A stretch of DNA of 64,000 nt from Paracoccus sigandri (GCF_003709565.1 NZ_QNRC01000009.1:1-64000), one strand, 5' to 3'. Numbered from the stretch's first letter, positions 43,607-52,895 are shown. Translations and numbers: made by a program. The notes: generated from the sequence alone by a model not told the origin.

Positions 43607-45235
43607 TCAGCCCATCCGCAACCGGCTTTCGATCAGCAGCCCTTCCTCGTCCAGGATCGGATGGGCGACCGAGGCGATATGGGCGTTGATCCGCTTCAGG
43701 TCGCGCAGGATGTCCAGATGCAGCGACGAGGTCTCGCGGCTTTCCGGCTGCCCGTCGCGCAGCCGGATCAGGTGGCGCTGCGCCGATTGCCGCTCCATGT
43801 TGCGGATATCGACCTTCAGCTCCATCAGGCGGCGGGCCATGTCGCGGTCGCGGGTCATGAAGACGGTCTGCGCCATGCGCAGGTTTTCCTGCGTCATCAG
43901 GAACATGGCGTCCAGTTCCTGATACCCCTCGGCCGAGAAGCGCAGCCCCAGCCCGATCTTCTTGCGGACCTCGGGGGCAAGGCCCTTGTCGATGATGTCG
44001 CCGATATGTTCCAGGTTGATGACATAGTCGAGGATGGTGATCGCGCGGCGGTTTTCCTCTTCGCTGGCATCGCGCCCCAGCCGCGACAGATAGGTCTTGA
44101 CCTGCTGCTGGCGCCGGTCGACGCGATCCTCCAGCGCCAGGACCTCGGCCAGCGGGCTGGGATCGTTGCTGTCGAAGGCATGGCGCGTCTGTCCCAGCAT
44201 CCGCTCGACCGCGTCGCCGATGGCCAGGACCTCGCGGCTGGCGCCGGTCAGGGCCAGAAGCGGCGATTTCAGCACGGCATCGTCCAGCCAGCGGGGGCCG
44301 TGTTCCTGTTCCCGTTCCTCGTCCGGCAGAAGCCGTGTCAGCAGCCGCGCGATGGGGCCGGTGAAGGGCCAGATCAGCAGGGTCAGGGCGATGTTGAAGG
44401 CCAGATGCGCCTCGACCGCCAGGCCCGCGCCGGGCAGGGCCAGGCCGGTCAGCGCGGCGCCCGCCAGGCCCGCCACGGGCAGCGCCGCCAGGCAGCCCAG
44501 CCCGCGGATCAGCAGGTTGCCAAGCGCCACCCGCCGCGCCGCCACGCCAAGCCCCGAGGTCGCCAGCACCGGCGAGACAGCCCCGCCCAGATTGGCGCCC
44601 AGCACCAGCACGACGGTCAGGCCGGGCGGCAGCGGCAGCGACAGGATCAGCAGCACCGCCGCCAGCGAGGACGAGCAGAGCGCCGCGATCGCCGCCGCGA
44701 AAAGCAGCGCCACCGGCCATGCCGCGTCCAGCATCGGCAGGAAGGCGGCGATCTCGGGCGCGTTGCGCAAGGGCTCGGTCGCGTGGCCCAGCAGCGCCAG
44801 CGAGATCAGCATCAGCCCCACGCCGATCAGCGCCCGGCCGGTTCCCAGCCAGACCGGACCCTTGCGCCGGCCCAGCACATAGCCCGAAAACAGCAGGACG
44901 GGCGCGATGGCCTCGATCCCGGCCGAGACGAACCAGGCGGTCAGCGCCGTGCCGACATTCGCCCCCAAGAGCGCGATCTGCGCCATCCGCCCCCGGATCA
45001 GGTCACGCTCGACGAAGGATGCGGTCATCAGCGCCGTCGCGGTAGAGCTTTGCAGCCCCAATGTCGCCAGGAGCCCCGAGAGGAAGGCGCGCGGCCCGGT
45101 CCGGGTGCCCAGCCCCAGCGCCATCTTCAGCCGCACGCCGAAGGCCTCGGTCATGCCGTCGCGGACCAGCGACAGTCCGAACAGCAGAAGCGCGACCGCC
45201 CCGGCAAGCTGGAAGAAGACGACAAGAGAGCCCAT
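43607..45235 (-). CDS. Na/Pi cotransporter family protein with PhoU-like C-terminal domain
   Basis: 542 residues. The N-terminal ~310 residues form the membrane domain with two inverted QSS repeats; LGLQSSTATALMTASFVERDL (~60-80) and the second repeat CSSSLAAVLLILSLPLPPG (~185-205) are visible. The rest is a helical PhoU-like domain (from ~330, LTGASREVLAIGDAVERMLGQ). AAGGATGAAAT precedes ATG 45235. It probably imports phosphate with sodium; the PhoU part may couple it to phosphate status. Single gene, divergent from the M28 autotransporter. Confidence 0.9.
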   Translation of the reverse strand: MGSLVVFFQLAGAVALLLFGLSLVRDGMTEAFGVRLKMALGLGTRTGPRAFLSGLLATLGLQSSTATALMTASFVERDLIRGRMAQIALLGANVGTALTAWFVSAGIEAIAPVLLFSGYVLGRRKGPVWLGTGRALIGVGLMLISLALLGHATEPLRNAPEIAAFLPMLDAAWPVALLFAAAIAALCSSSLAAVLLILSLPLPPGLTVVLVLGANLGGAVSPVLATSGLGVAARRVALGNLLIRGLGCLAALPVAGLAGAALTGLALPGAGLAVEAHLAFNIALTLLIWPFTGPIARLLTRLLPDEEREQEHGPRWLDDAVLKSPLLALTGASREVLAIGDAVERMLGQTRHAFDSNDPSPLAEVLALEDRVDRRQQQVKTYLSRLGRDASEEENRRAITILDYVINLEHIGDIIDKGLAPEVRKKIGLGLRFSAEGYQELDAMFLMTQENLRMAQTVFMTRDRDMARRLMELKVDIRNMERQSAQRHLIRLRDGQPESRETSSLHLDILRDLKRINAHIASVAHPILDEEGLLIESRLRMG

Positions 45236-45520
45236 ATTTCATCCTTTGCGGCGGATCGTGCCATGCCCGCCTTGGCATTCCACAAGTAAGGGAATGGATC
45301 GGGGCAGGGTCAAGTTCCGTTTCCAGCGCATTTTCCGCATTTTCTGCCCGTTCCGGCGGCATCGAGCCCGCCGAATCGGCATCATGCCCGGCCGGATGGC
45401 CGCTGTTCGGCCACTGTGGCCCTGGGGCACGGCATCCCGGCAATCTTGCCGCCCTGGTTGACTTGGGCCCCCTCCGGCCCGAGCATCGGTCGAAAGACAA
45501 CAAAAGCAACGGGGAATGCC

Positions 45521-47461
45521 ATGACCTTCACGCCACGCATCGCCGCCGTCCTGGCGGCGGGCGCCGCAGTCGTTGCCGCGCCGCTTCACGCCCAGTCATT
45601 CGGCGATTACGCCCATGACAGCCTGGTCGGCCTCGCCCTCGATTTTCCGGGGCGCCATACCGGCAGCCCGGTCTTCCAGCAGGCCAGCGATTTCATGGCC
45701 GGGCGGCTGGATTTCGGCGGCAATGCGGTGGTGCGGCAGGACTTCGACACCAGCCGCGGCCCGTCGCACAACCTGCTGGTCACGATGCCGGGCGCCTCGG
45801 ACGACTTCATCGTCGTGGGCGCGCATTTCGACACGGCGGGCAGTTTTCCCGACCTGCAGGGGGTCGACGACAACGGCTCGGGCGCGGCGGTGCTGACCGA
45901 GCTGGCCGGCCACATGGCGGGGCTGGAGACCGAGACCGGGCTGGTCTTCGCGGGCTTCGGCGCCGAGGAGATCGGGCTGGTCGGCAGCCGCCACTATGCC
46001 GAGAACCTGACCGAGGCCGAGCGCGAGAACCTGGCCGGGATGATCAATATCGACAGCCTGATCACCGGCGACTTCATGTATGCCCATGCCGGCAGCAACT
46101 ATCTGGACAATCCCCAGCTGAAAAGCTTCTGGACCCGCATCCATGGCATCGCCGAGGAACTGGGGATCGACCTGCGCTCGAATCCCGGCCTGAACCCCGA
46201 TTATCCCATCGATACCGGCTGCTGTTCGGACGGCGCCTCGTTCGAGGGGTTCGATATCCCGGTCCTGTGGCTGGAATCCACGAATTGGGAGATCGGCGAC
46301 CTGGACGGCTATCAGCAGACCGAGAACCCGGCGATTCCGGGTGGGGCGACATGGCACGACCCCGAGACCGACAACTGGGATTTCCTGGAGGCCGCGCTTG
46401 GCGAGGAGCGCATTCCCCAGCGCCTGCAGGATTATTCGCTGCTGCTGACCCGGCTGCTGGTCGAGCTGACCGGCGCCGACCTGATCGCCTCGGCGCGCGA
46501 GGCGGGCGCGACCGGCTATCGGATGAGCGACCTGCTGACGCGCCATACCGGCGATCTGCGCGACCTGGCGCTGCGCGGGGCGGCGGGCCGCCTGGACGCC
46601 CCCGCCGAGATCGGCCGCCTTGCGCCGGTCCTGACCGTCGAGGGGGCGCTGCGCCCCGAGGGCAGCGACCACCTTGGCCAGGACGACGGCGCCTCGGCCC
46701 GGATCCTGCTGGGCGGCGCCTGGCAGATGAGCGAGACGCTGAGCCTCGGCGGCACGCTGGCCTATGGGCGCAGCAAGGACGACCTGACCGGCGGCGGGGA
46801 CCTGACCGCCAAGGGGGCCGCGGTGGGGCTGGACCTGGCCTGGCGCTCGGATGCGTTCTGGGGGGTTGCCGGGCTGGGCTGGGGCAAGACCTCGCTGGAG
46901 GGCGGGCGCGATTTCGTGCTGATGTCGGGGCTGGACGTGGAGATCCTGCGCCGGCACCTGTCGGTCGATACCGATGCCTATACGCTGGGGGCCGGGTTCG
47001 AGGCGGGCTATGACCTGGAGACCGCCGACGGGCTGCGCTTCGGGCCGGTGCTGGGCTTCGACTATGCGCGCCATCGCATCAAGGGCTTCACCGAGGGCGG
47101 CGACCCGCGGCTGGGCATGACCCTGGCCGGGCAGCGCTTCGAGAGCGCCGAGATCGCCATCGGCGGCCGGCTCAGCAAGACCGCGACGCTTGGCGCCACG
47201 CCGGTCACCTTCTCGGCCAGGGCGGCCTTCGTGCACGAGCTGGCCGACGGCCTGCCAGAGCGGCTGGTGGTGACCGATTCCGCCGGCACCGCGCGCGAGA
47301 TCGCCTTCGGCGAGACCGACAAGAACTTCGGCCGCCTGGGCGCCTCGGCCGAGTTCCAGCTGTCGCCCACGGCGCTTGGCTGGGTCTCGGTCAGCGGCCG
47401 GGTGGGCCATGACGCGGGCTCGCAGGCCGCCGTCGGCGCGGGGATGAGCATCCGCTTCTAG
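45521..47461 (+). CDS. M28 family zinc aminopeptidase fused to an autotransporter beta-barrel
   Basis: 646 residues. Signal peptide to about residue 25 (AVVAAPLHAQ). Residues ~30-335 are an M28 peptidase with candidate zinc and catalytic residues His102 (VVGAHFDTAG), Asp117 (GVDDNGSG), Glu149-Glu150 (GAEEIGL), Asp178 (INIDSL) and His279 (TWHDPETDNWD). From about residue 375 the sequence turns into alternating, Gly/Ser-rich strands and ends in SIRF, a terminal aromatic typical of outer-membrane barrels (autotransporter domain). The peptidase would thus be displayed on or released from the cell surface. TTGACT at 45458 is a possible -35 element. Confidence 0.85.
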   Translation: MTFTPRIAAVLAAGAAVVAAPLHAQSFGDYAHDSLVGLALDFPGRHTGSPVFQQASDFMAGRLDFGGNAVVRQDFDTSRGPSHNLLVTMPGASDDFIVVGAHFDTAGSFPDLQGVDDNGSGAAVLTELAGHMAGLETETGLVFAGFGAEEIGLVGSRHYAENLTEAERENLAGMINIDSLITGDFMYAHAGSNYLDNPQLKSFWTRIHGIAEELGIDLRSNPGLNPDYPIDTGCCSDGASFEGFDIPVLWLESTNWEIGDLDGYQQTENPAIPGGATWHDPETDNWDFLEAALGEERIPQRLQDYSLLLTRLLVELTGADLIASAREAGATGYRMSDLLTRHTGDLRDLALRGAAGRLDAPAEIGRLAPVLTVEGALRPEGSDHLGQDDGASARILLGGAWQMSETLSLGGTLAYGRSKDDLTGGGDLTAKGAAVGLDLAWRSDAFWGVAGLGWGKTSLEGGRDFVLMSGLDVEILRRHLSVDTDAYTLGAGFEAGYDLETADGLRFGPVLGFDYARHRIKGFTEGGDPRLGMTLAGQRFESAEIAIGGRLSKTATLGATPVTFSARAAFVHELADGLPERLVVTDSAGTAREIAFGETDKNFGRLGASAEFQLSPTALGWVSVSGRVGHDAGSQAAVGAGMSIRF

Positions 47462-47586
47462 CCCGCGTGCCGGGCGGCGAAATCCGCGCGCCGCCCCTGC
47501 CCCTTCCCTGCGGGAACCTGCGGCCGCCGCGCGGGTTGGGTCCCCAGCGCAAGGCACGATGGCAGCACAGAAACCAGGGGGAGGCG

Positions 47587-48300
47587 ATGACGACCCAGCC
47601 CTATTGCGGACCGGGCGCCGCGCCGGACCAGCTGTGGAGCAGCTGGAACGGCGATCCGGTGCTTCTGGCCGGGCTGGCGCTGGCCGGGGGTGCGCTGCTG
47701 CACGCGCGGCGCGGCCCGGCCTCGACGCTGGCGCTGGCCGCGCTGGTGGTGGCCTTCGTGTCGCCGCTCTGCGCGCTGACCGTGTCGCTGTTTTCCGCCC
47801 GCGCCGCGCATCACCTGCTGCTGGCGGGCGTGGCGGCGCCGGCCCTGGCGCTGGCCCTGCCCATCGCGCGGCGCCTGCCCGCCAGCCTGTCCGCCGCCGC
47901 GCTGGCGCTGGCCATGCTGGGCTGGCACCTGCCCGGCCTCTACGACGCGGCCTGGCGCCATGACGCGGTCTACTGGGCGATGCAGGCGGCGCTGCTGCTG
48001 CCCGCCTGGGCCTTCTGGTCGGCGGTGCTGACGCGCCCGGCCGACGCGGCCGCAACCCTTGGCCACGCGCTGCTGGTCGCCGCGCTGGCCGGGGTCATGG
48101 GGCTTCTGGGGGCGGTGCTGACCTTCGCGCCCCAGCCGCTTTACCTGCAGCACCTGGGCGGGGCCGCAGACTGGGGCATCGGCGCGCTGGACGACCAGCG
48201 GCTGGCCGGGCTGATCCTGTGGGTGCCGGGCTTCCTGCCGATGGCGGCGCTGGGGCTCGCGCTGCTGCGGCGCGGGTGGCAGCGGGGCCTCGCGGCATGA
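47587..48300 (+). CDS. ctaG: Cytochrome c oxidase assembly factor, CtaG (caa3-type) family
   Basis: 237-residue polytopic membrane protein, about seven spans. ATG 47587 has GGGGGAGG upstream. Family features: PDQLWSSWNGDPVLLAGLALAG at the start, HHLLLAGVAAPALALALP (His pair for metal), MLGWHLPGLYDAAWRHDAVYWAMQA, and APQPLYLQHLGGAADWGIGALDDQRLAGLILWVPG near the end. Bacillus-type CtaG helps assemble caa3-like oxidases, probably in copper delivery. It is the first gene of the oxidase cluster and overlaps the following gene (ATGA). Confidence 0.85.
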   Translation: MTTQPYCGPGAAPDQLWSSWNGDPVLLAGLALAGGALLHARRGPASTLALAALVVAFVSPLCALTVSLFSARAAHHLLLAGVAAPALALALPIARRLPASLSAAALALAMLGWHLPGLYDAAWRHDAVYWAMQAALLLPAWAFWSAVLTRPADAAATLGHALLVAALAGVMGLLGAVLTFAPQPLYLQHLGGAADWGIGALDDQRLAGLILWVPGFLPMAALGLALLRRGWQRGLAA

Positions 48301-48803
48301 TCGCCGCGCTGAATGCGGTCCATGTCGCCGCGATGCTGTGCTGGTGCGCGGGGCTGATCGCCCTGCCGCTGATGCTGATCGCCTATGGCCATGCGCGGCG
48401 GCAGGTGCGCTATTCCGAGTTCCGGCTGCTGACCCATTACGGCTATGTGGGCTTCGCCACGCCCGCCGCCGTGATCGCCGTCGCCGCCGGCACCGCGCTG
48501 ATTTTCGCGGCCGGGGTGTTCGACCTGTGGTTCGCCGCCAAGCTGGCCTTCGTCAGCGGCATGGCCCTGACCCATGCCTGGATCGGCCACCTGATCGAGC
48601 AATCCGGCGAGAAGCGCCACCTCCGCCCCCCGGCCCGTCCCGGCCACCGCGGCTATCGGATGCCCTGGCCGGCATTGGCGCTGGCCGCGGGAATGTCCTG
48701 CATGATCGCGGTTCTGTGGCTGGTTCTTGCGAAACCGGACCTGGGCTGGCTGCGCGACCATCTGCCCGGCTTCATGCTGACGCCAAGGGGTCAGCTGCCA
48801 TGA
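48297..48803 (+). CDS. CopD/HemJ-like membrane protein
   Basis: 168 residues with four hydrophobic segments. MIAALNAVHVAAMLCWCAGLIALPLMLIAYG begins the protein, and AAKLAFVSGMALTHAWIGHLIEQ lies in the middle. The conserved histidines in the first and third spans fit heme-binding CopD or HemJ-type folds. It is coupled to ctaG by an ATGA overlap and probably takes part in assembly of, or heme supply to, the neighbouring oxidase. The 3' end overlaps the convergent DUF2231 gene by 13 bases. Confidence 0.65.
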   Translation: MIAALNAVHVAAMLCWCAGLIALPLMLIAYGHARRQVRYSEFRLLTHYGYVGFATPAAVIAVAAGTALIFAAGVFDLWFAAKLAFVSGMALTHAWIGHLIEQSGEKRHLRPPARPGHRGYRMPWPALALAAGMSCMIAVLWLVLAKPDLGWLRDHLPGFMLTPRGQLP

Positions 48804-49312
48804 TCCCGCTGCGTCCCGATCCGATAGTCGAAGACCAGCTTGCCGCCGTGCCAGCCGGTCACGGCGGTCATGCCCGCCCCCAGCGCCGAGATCATGACGC
48901 CGAAGGGCAGCACCGCCCCCTGCGGGTCGGGCAGGCGAAAGCCCCAGTTCAGCCCCAGCACCGACAGCAGCGTCACCGCCAGGATGAAATGCGTCCAGCT
49001 GGGCGCGCGGATGCGGATGCCGGGCACGATCAGCAGCTCGACCGTGCCGGTGATCCCGGCCAGCACGCCCATGGCGAAGCCGATCCCCGCCGTCCACAGC
49101 GCCACGCGCGGCCAGAAGGCTTCGGCCGACCACCAGTACATCGCATCCGCGCCAAGCGTCAGGAAGGCCAGCGCGATCGGGAAGGCCACCATCATCGCGT
49201 GCAGCGGGTGCCCGGCGATGGCGATCTTCGATTCGGTGTCGTCGAAGGCGGCATGTTCCTCGATCGGGTCGGCCAGCCGGCGCCGCTGCGCCCAAGTCCG
49301 CTTCTGTCGCAT
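48791..49312 (-). CDS. DUF2231 membrane protein
   Basis: 173 residues from ATG 49312 (GGGGGAA upstream; ATG 49318 is an alternative). DUF2231 core: IAGHPLHAMMVAFPIALAFLTLGADAMYW (~33-60), then LWTAGIGFAMGVLAGITGTVEL, two more spans, and WHGGKLVFDYRIG at the end. Four membrane segments. It is transcribed opposite to the rest of the oxidase cluster and its start region overlaps the 5' end of the subunit II frame. Function unknown; such proteins often accompany oxidases or redox systems. Confidence 0.82.
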   Translation of the reverse strand: MRQKRTWAQRRRLADPIEEHAAFDDTESKIAIAGHPLHAMMVAFPIALAFLTLGADAMYWWSAEAFWPRVALWTAGIGFAMGVLAGITGTVELLIVPGIRIRAPSWTHFILAVTLLSVLGLNWGFRLPDPQGAVLPFGVMISALGAGMTAVTGWHGGKLVFDYRIGTQRDHGS

Positions 49313-50023
49313 CCGCATTTCCCCCTGCTGTCCTGGGGGAAGCCGCTTGCCCTGCTTTCGGTTCCGCTTCTGGCCGGTTGCGACGGCCCGCTGAGCGCGC
49401 TTTCCCCCGCCGGCCCCGCCGCGCGCGAGATCGCGCTGCTGTGGTGGGCGATGCTGATCGGGGCGGCGCTGATCACCGCCCTGGTGCTGGTGCTGGTCGC
49501 GCTGGCCCTGCGGCGCGGCGCGGGGGGCACCTCCGAGCGACGCTGGACGATCCACTGGGGGCTGGGCTTCACCATGACGGTGCTGGCGCTGCTGCTGGGC
49601 TTCGGGCTGTGGACGGGCGAGCGGATGATCTCGCGCGCCGACGACGCGCTGCGCGTCGAGGCCGAGGCGCGGCAATGGGGCTGGCGCTTCACCCAGCCCG
49701 GCCCCGGCGGCGAAAGCGTGACGACCGAAGGCATCCTCTATGTCCCGGCCGGCGCGCCCTTCGACATCGTGCTGCGCTCGGCCGACGTGATCCACAGCTT
49801 CTGGGTGCCGCAGCTGGGCGGCAAGATGGACGCCATTCCGGGGCACGAGAACATCCACCGCCTGCAGGCCGACGCGCCGGGCCGCCACGAGGGGCTTTGC
49901 GCCGAATTCTGCGGGCTGGGCCATGCCGCCATGCGCTTCGAGGTGGTGGTCTACGACCCGGACGGCCCGCCGCCCGATTTCGCCTCGGCCCCGCCGCCCG
50001 CCGCCACCGGAGAGGGGTCATGA
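49253..50023 (+). CDS. coxB: Cytochrome c oxidase subunit II
   Basis: Up to 256 residues. A lipoprotein-type signal (LALLSVPLLAGCDG) and two membrane spans are followed by a cupredoxin domain with the CuA site: ADVIHSFWVPQLGGKMDAIPG (His) and GLCAEFCGLGHAAM (Cys-x-Glu-x-Cys-x3-His and Met). No C-terminal heme c motif, so not a caa3 form. The start is uncertain: ATG 49253 has GAAGG upstream but gives a long leader and overlaps the opposite DUF2231 gene; a non-ATG start closer to base 49325 would suit the signal peptide better. The stop overlaps coxA (ATGA). Confidence 0.88.
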   Translation: MFLDRVGQPAPLRPSPLLSHPHFPLLSWGKPLALLSVPLLAGCDGPLSALSPAGPAAREIALLWWAMLIGAALITALVLVLVALALRRGAGGTSERRWTIHWGLGFTMTVLALLLGFGLWTGERMISRADDALRVEAEARQWGWRFTQPGPGGESVTTEGILYVPAGAPFDIVLRSADVIHSFWVPQLGGKMDAIPGHENIHRLQADAPGRHEGLCAEFCGLGHAAMRFEVVVYDPDGPPPDFASAPPPAATGEGS

Positions 50024-52581
50024 CCGACACCGCCCATCCCGATCGCGGCCCTGCCCGCGCGCCGGCCGAGCCGATTACCGAGGACGCGCTGCAGATCGCG
50101 CCGAACCCGCCGCGCAGAGCCCTGCCGCTGCATCGGGAGCTGGACCGCGTCTGGTCCGACCTGCCGGGCTGGCGGGGCTTCTTCGCCTCGGTCAATCACA
50201 GCACGCTGGGGCTGCGCTTCATGGCGACCTCCTTCGTGTTCTTCGCCATCGGCGGGCTGCTGGCGATGATGATCCGGGCGCAGCTGGCCACGCGCGGCGG
50301 CGCCTTCCTGGACACCGCGCTCTATAACCAGATCTTCACGATGCATGGCAGCATCATGATGTTCCTGTTCGCCATCCCCATGCTGGAGGGGCTGGCGCTG
50401 TGGCTGCTGCCGAAGATCCTGGGCAGCCGGGACATGGCCTTCCCGCGCCTGTCGGCCTTCGGCTACTGGTGCTATCTGCTGGGCGGGGCGATCATCGTGC
50501 TGTCGCTGCTGGCGGGCGTGGCGCCGGATGGCGGCTGGTTCATGTATGTGCCGCTGTCGGGCAAGACCCATACGCCGGGGATCAATGCCGATGTCTGGCT
50601 CTTGGGCGTCACCTTCGTGGAAATCTCGGCCATCGCGGCGGCGGTCGAGATTGTCGTCACCATCCTGCGCTGCCGCGCCGCCGGGATGCCGCTGACGAGG
50701 ATGCCGCTGATGGGCTGGTACATGCTGGGCACCGCGGCGATGATGCTGGTGGGCTTTCCGCCGCTGATCCTCGGCTCGGTCCTGCTGGAGATCGAGCGCG
50801 CCTTCGGCTGGCCCTTCTTCGACGTGCTGCGCGGCGGCGATCCGCTGCTGTGGCAGCACCTGTTCTGGCTGTTCGGCCATCCCGAGGTCTATATCATCTT
50901 CCTGCCCGCCGCGGGGGTGCTGTCGACCATCATCCCGGTCTTCGCGCGCACGCGGATCCTGGGCTATGGCGCCATCGTCGCGGCGGTCCTGGGGCTGGTC
51001 TTTTTGTCCTTCGGGCTGTGGGTGCATCACATGTTCACCGTCGGCATCCCGCATATGGCGTTGGCCTTCTTCTCGGCCGCCTCGGTGCTGGTGGCGGTGC
51101 CGACGGCGGTGCAGGTCTTCGCCTGGATCGGCACCATGTGGGCGGGCCGGGTCGAGCTGCGCCTGCCGATGCTGCATGTCATGGGCTTCTTCGCGACCTT
51201 CGTGATGGGCGGGCTGACCGGGGTGATGCTGGCCATCGTGCCCTTCAACTGGCAGGCCCATGACACGGCCTTCGTCACCGCGCATCTGCATTACGTCCTG
51301 ATCGGCGGCTTCGTCTTTCCGATGATGGCGGCGGTCAGCTACTGGATGCCGGTGATCTGCGGGCGCTGGCGGGTCCGCGCGCTGGGAGAGGCGGCGTTCT
51401 GGCTGATCCTGATCGGCTTCCACGGCACCTTCCTGCTGATGCACCTGACCGGGCTTCTGGGAATGCCGCGCCGGATCGACCGCTATCCCGGTAACCCGGA
51501 ATGGGAATGGCTGAACCTGGTCTCCTCGGGCTTCGGCATGGTCATGGCGGCGGGCTTCGCGCTGTTCGCCTTCGACCTGGTGCTGCAATACCTGTTCGGC
51601 CGGCGCAGCCACCGCAACCCCTGGGGGGCGCCGACGCTGGACTGGGCGATGGCCCTGCCCGCGCCCTCCTACAACTTCGCCTCGCTGCCGGGGCCGGGGC
51701 GCGACCATGCCGATGCGCTGCTGTCGCTGGCCGGGGGCGAGGGGCTGCTGCCCGGCGCGCCCCGCGGCCAGCGCGAGATCCTGGTGGTCGAGCCCGGCTC
51801 GGGCCGGCCGGAACATGTCGCGGTGCTGCCCGGCAACACGCTGCTGCCGCTGGCCACGGCGCTGGCGGTGGGCAGCTTCTTCGCGCTGATGCTGGCCGGG
51901 CTCTACTGGCTGACGCCGCTGTCGATGGCGGCGGTGCTGTGGACGGGCTGGCAATGGGGGCACCTGATGGGCACCGACCGCGCCCATCCCCCGGTCCGGG
52001 TCGCGCCCGGTCTGGAACTGCCGCTGCATTGGCAGGTCCGCCCGACGCTTGCCTGGCAGGGAACGGTCGCGCTGCTGGTCGCCGATGGCGCGCTCTATGT
52101 CTCGCTGCTGTTCGGGGTCGGCTTTCTGGGCGTGGTGGCGCCGATGTGGCCGGCGCCGGACAGCGGGCTGGGCCTGGGCGCGGCGCTGCTGGCGGGCCTG
52201 GCGCTGCTGTCCATGGCGGCCGGATCGCTGGCCGCGCGCCGGGCCGAGGCGCGCCGCGACCGCCCCGCCGCCGCCCGCCTGGCGCTGAGCGGCCTGCTGG
52301 CGGCGGTGCTGGCGCTGGCCTGCCTGGCCGGGCTGGCCGCGCTGCTGGACGATCCGGCGCGCCATGCCCGCGACGCGCTGCGGGCGGTGACGCTGGGGCT
52401 GGCGGGCTTTCACGGCATCGTCGCGCTGATGCTGGCGCTGCGCAGCCTGGCGGATGCGCGGCAGGGCCGGCTGGGCACGGGGCGGCGCGGCGCGATTCCC
52501 GCCTGGCGGCTGTTCCAGGACTTCTGGCTGGCGACATCGGTGCTGTCGGTCGGGCTGGTCCTGCTGCAGGAGGCCGGCTGA
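50020..52581 (+). CDS. Cytochrome c oxidase subunit I+III fusion with altered proton-channel residues
   Basis: 853 residues: a twelve-span subunit I (to ~570) fused to a shortened subunit III-like membrane part. Heme and CuB ligands are present: His109 (FTMHGS), His287 with Glu289 and Tyr291 (GHPEVYI), His336-His337 (WVHHMF), His422 and His424 (AHLHYV). The K-pathway lysine normally found in PTGxKxFxW is Gln365 here (PTAVQVFAW, codon CAG). In the D-pathway the entry Asp138 is kept (DMAFPR) but the following Asn-Asn is Ser145-Ala146. Heme and copper chemistry should be intact while proton supply is unusual. Confidence 0.93.
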   Translation: MTDTAHPDRGPARAPAEPITEDALQIAPNPPRRALPLHRELDRVWSDLPGWRGFFASVNHSTLGLRFMATSFVFFAIGGLLAMMIRAQLATRGGAFLDTALYNQIFTMHGSIMMFLFAIPMLEGLALWLLPKILGSRDMAFPRLSAFGYWCYLLGGAIIVLSLLAGVAPDGGWFMYVPLSGKTHTPGINADVWLLGVTFVEISAIAAAVEIVVTILRCRAAGMPLTRMPLMGWYMLGTAAMMLVGFPPLILGSVLLEIERAFGWPFFDVLRGGDPLLWQHLFWLFGHPEVYIIFLPAAGVLSTIIPVFARTRILGYGAIVAAVLGLVFLSFGLWVHHMFTVGIPHMALAFFSAASVLVAVPTAVQVFAWIGTMWAGRVELRLPMLHVMGFFATFVMGGLTGVMLAIVPFNWQAHDTAFVTAHLHYVLIGGFVFPMMAAVSYWMPVICGRWRVRALGEAAFWLILIGFHGTFLLMHLTGLLGMPRRIDRYPGNPEWEWLNLVSSGFGMVMAAGFALFAFDLVLQYLFGRRSHRNPWGAPTLDWAMALPAPSYNFASLPGPGRDHADALLSLAGGEGLLPGAPRGQREILVVEPGSGRPEHVAVLPGNTLLPLATALAVGSFFALMLAGLYWLTPLSMAAVLWTGWQWGHLMGTDRAHPPVRVAPGLELPLHWQVRPTLAWQGTVALLVADGALYVSLLFGVGFLGVVAPMWPAPDSGLGLGAALLAGLALLSMAAGSLAARRAEARRDRPAAARLALSGLLAAVLALACLAGLAALLDDPARHARDALRAVTLGLAGFHGIVALMLALRSLADARQGRLGTGRRGAIPAWRLFQDFWLATSVLSVGLVLLQEAG

Positions 52582-52895
52582 TGGGCGGACTTGCGCGGAT
52601 GCTGGCCGGGCCGGTCCTGTGGGCGGTGCTGTTCTCGGCCGTCTATGCGCTGCACGGGCTGGGCTGCGAATGGGGCTGGCAGGCCCGGCCGACGCCGCTT
52701 GGGCCGCTGCATCCGCTGGCGATGCGGCTTCTGTGGCTGGCCGGGCTGGCGGGGCATCTTGCGCTGATCCTCGGCAATCATGGGACGGGTAGGCGCGGCG
52801 CCGCGCTGGTCCGGGCGGGCAACTGGATCGGCTTCACCTCCAGCCTCGTGACCCTGTTTCCGCTGGTCGCGACATCCAGCTGCGCGGCGGGTTGA
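52581..52895 (+). CDS. Small membrane protein of the oxidase cluster
   Basis: 104 residues with three hydrophobic segments (MLAGPVLWAVLFSAVYALHGLGCEWGW, LLWLAGLAGHLALILG, WIGFTSSLVTLFPLVATSSCAAG). It starts within the stop codon of the subunit I+III gene (TGATG), so it is translationally coupled and probably an accessory or assembly subunit. Two Cys and three His in membrane-proximal positions could handle metal. No family recognised. Confidence 0.7.
   Translation: MGGLARMLAGPVLWAVLFSAVYALHGLGCEWGWQARPTPLGPLHPLAMRLLWLAGLAGHLALILGNHGTGRRGAALVRAGNWIGFTSSLVTLFPLVATSSCAAG

Noticed and set aside
45407..45425. GGCCACTGTGGCC, which contains GCCACTG as in the cobalamin riboswitch B12 box
   Set aside because: It is a simple palindrome without the other conserved riboswitch elements, and it precedes a peptidase gene rather than a corrinoid gene. 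The cbiZ upstream region has no such element either.
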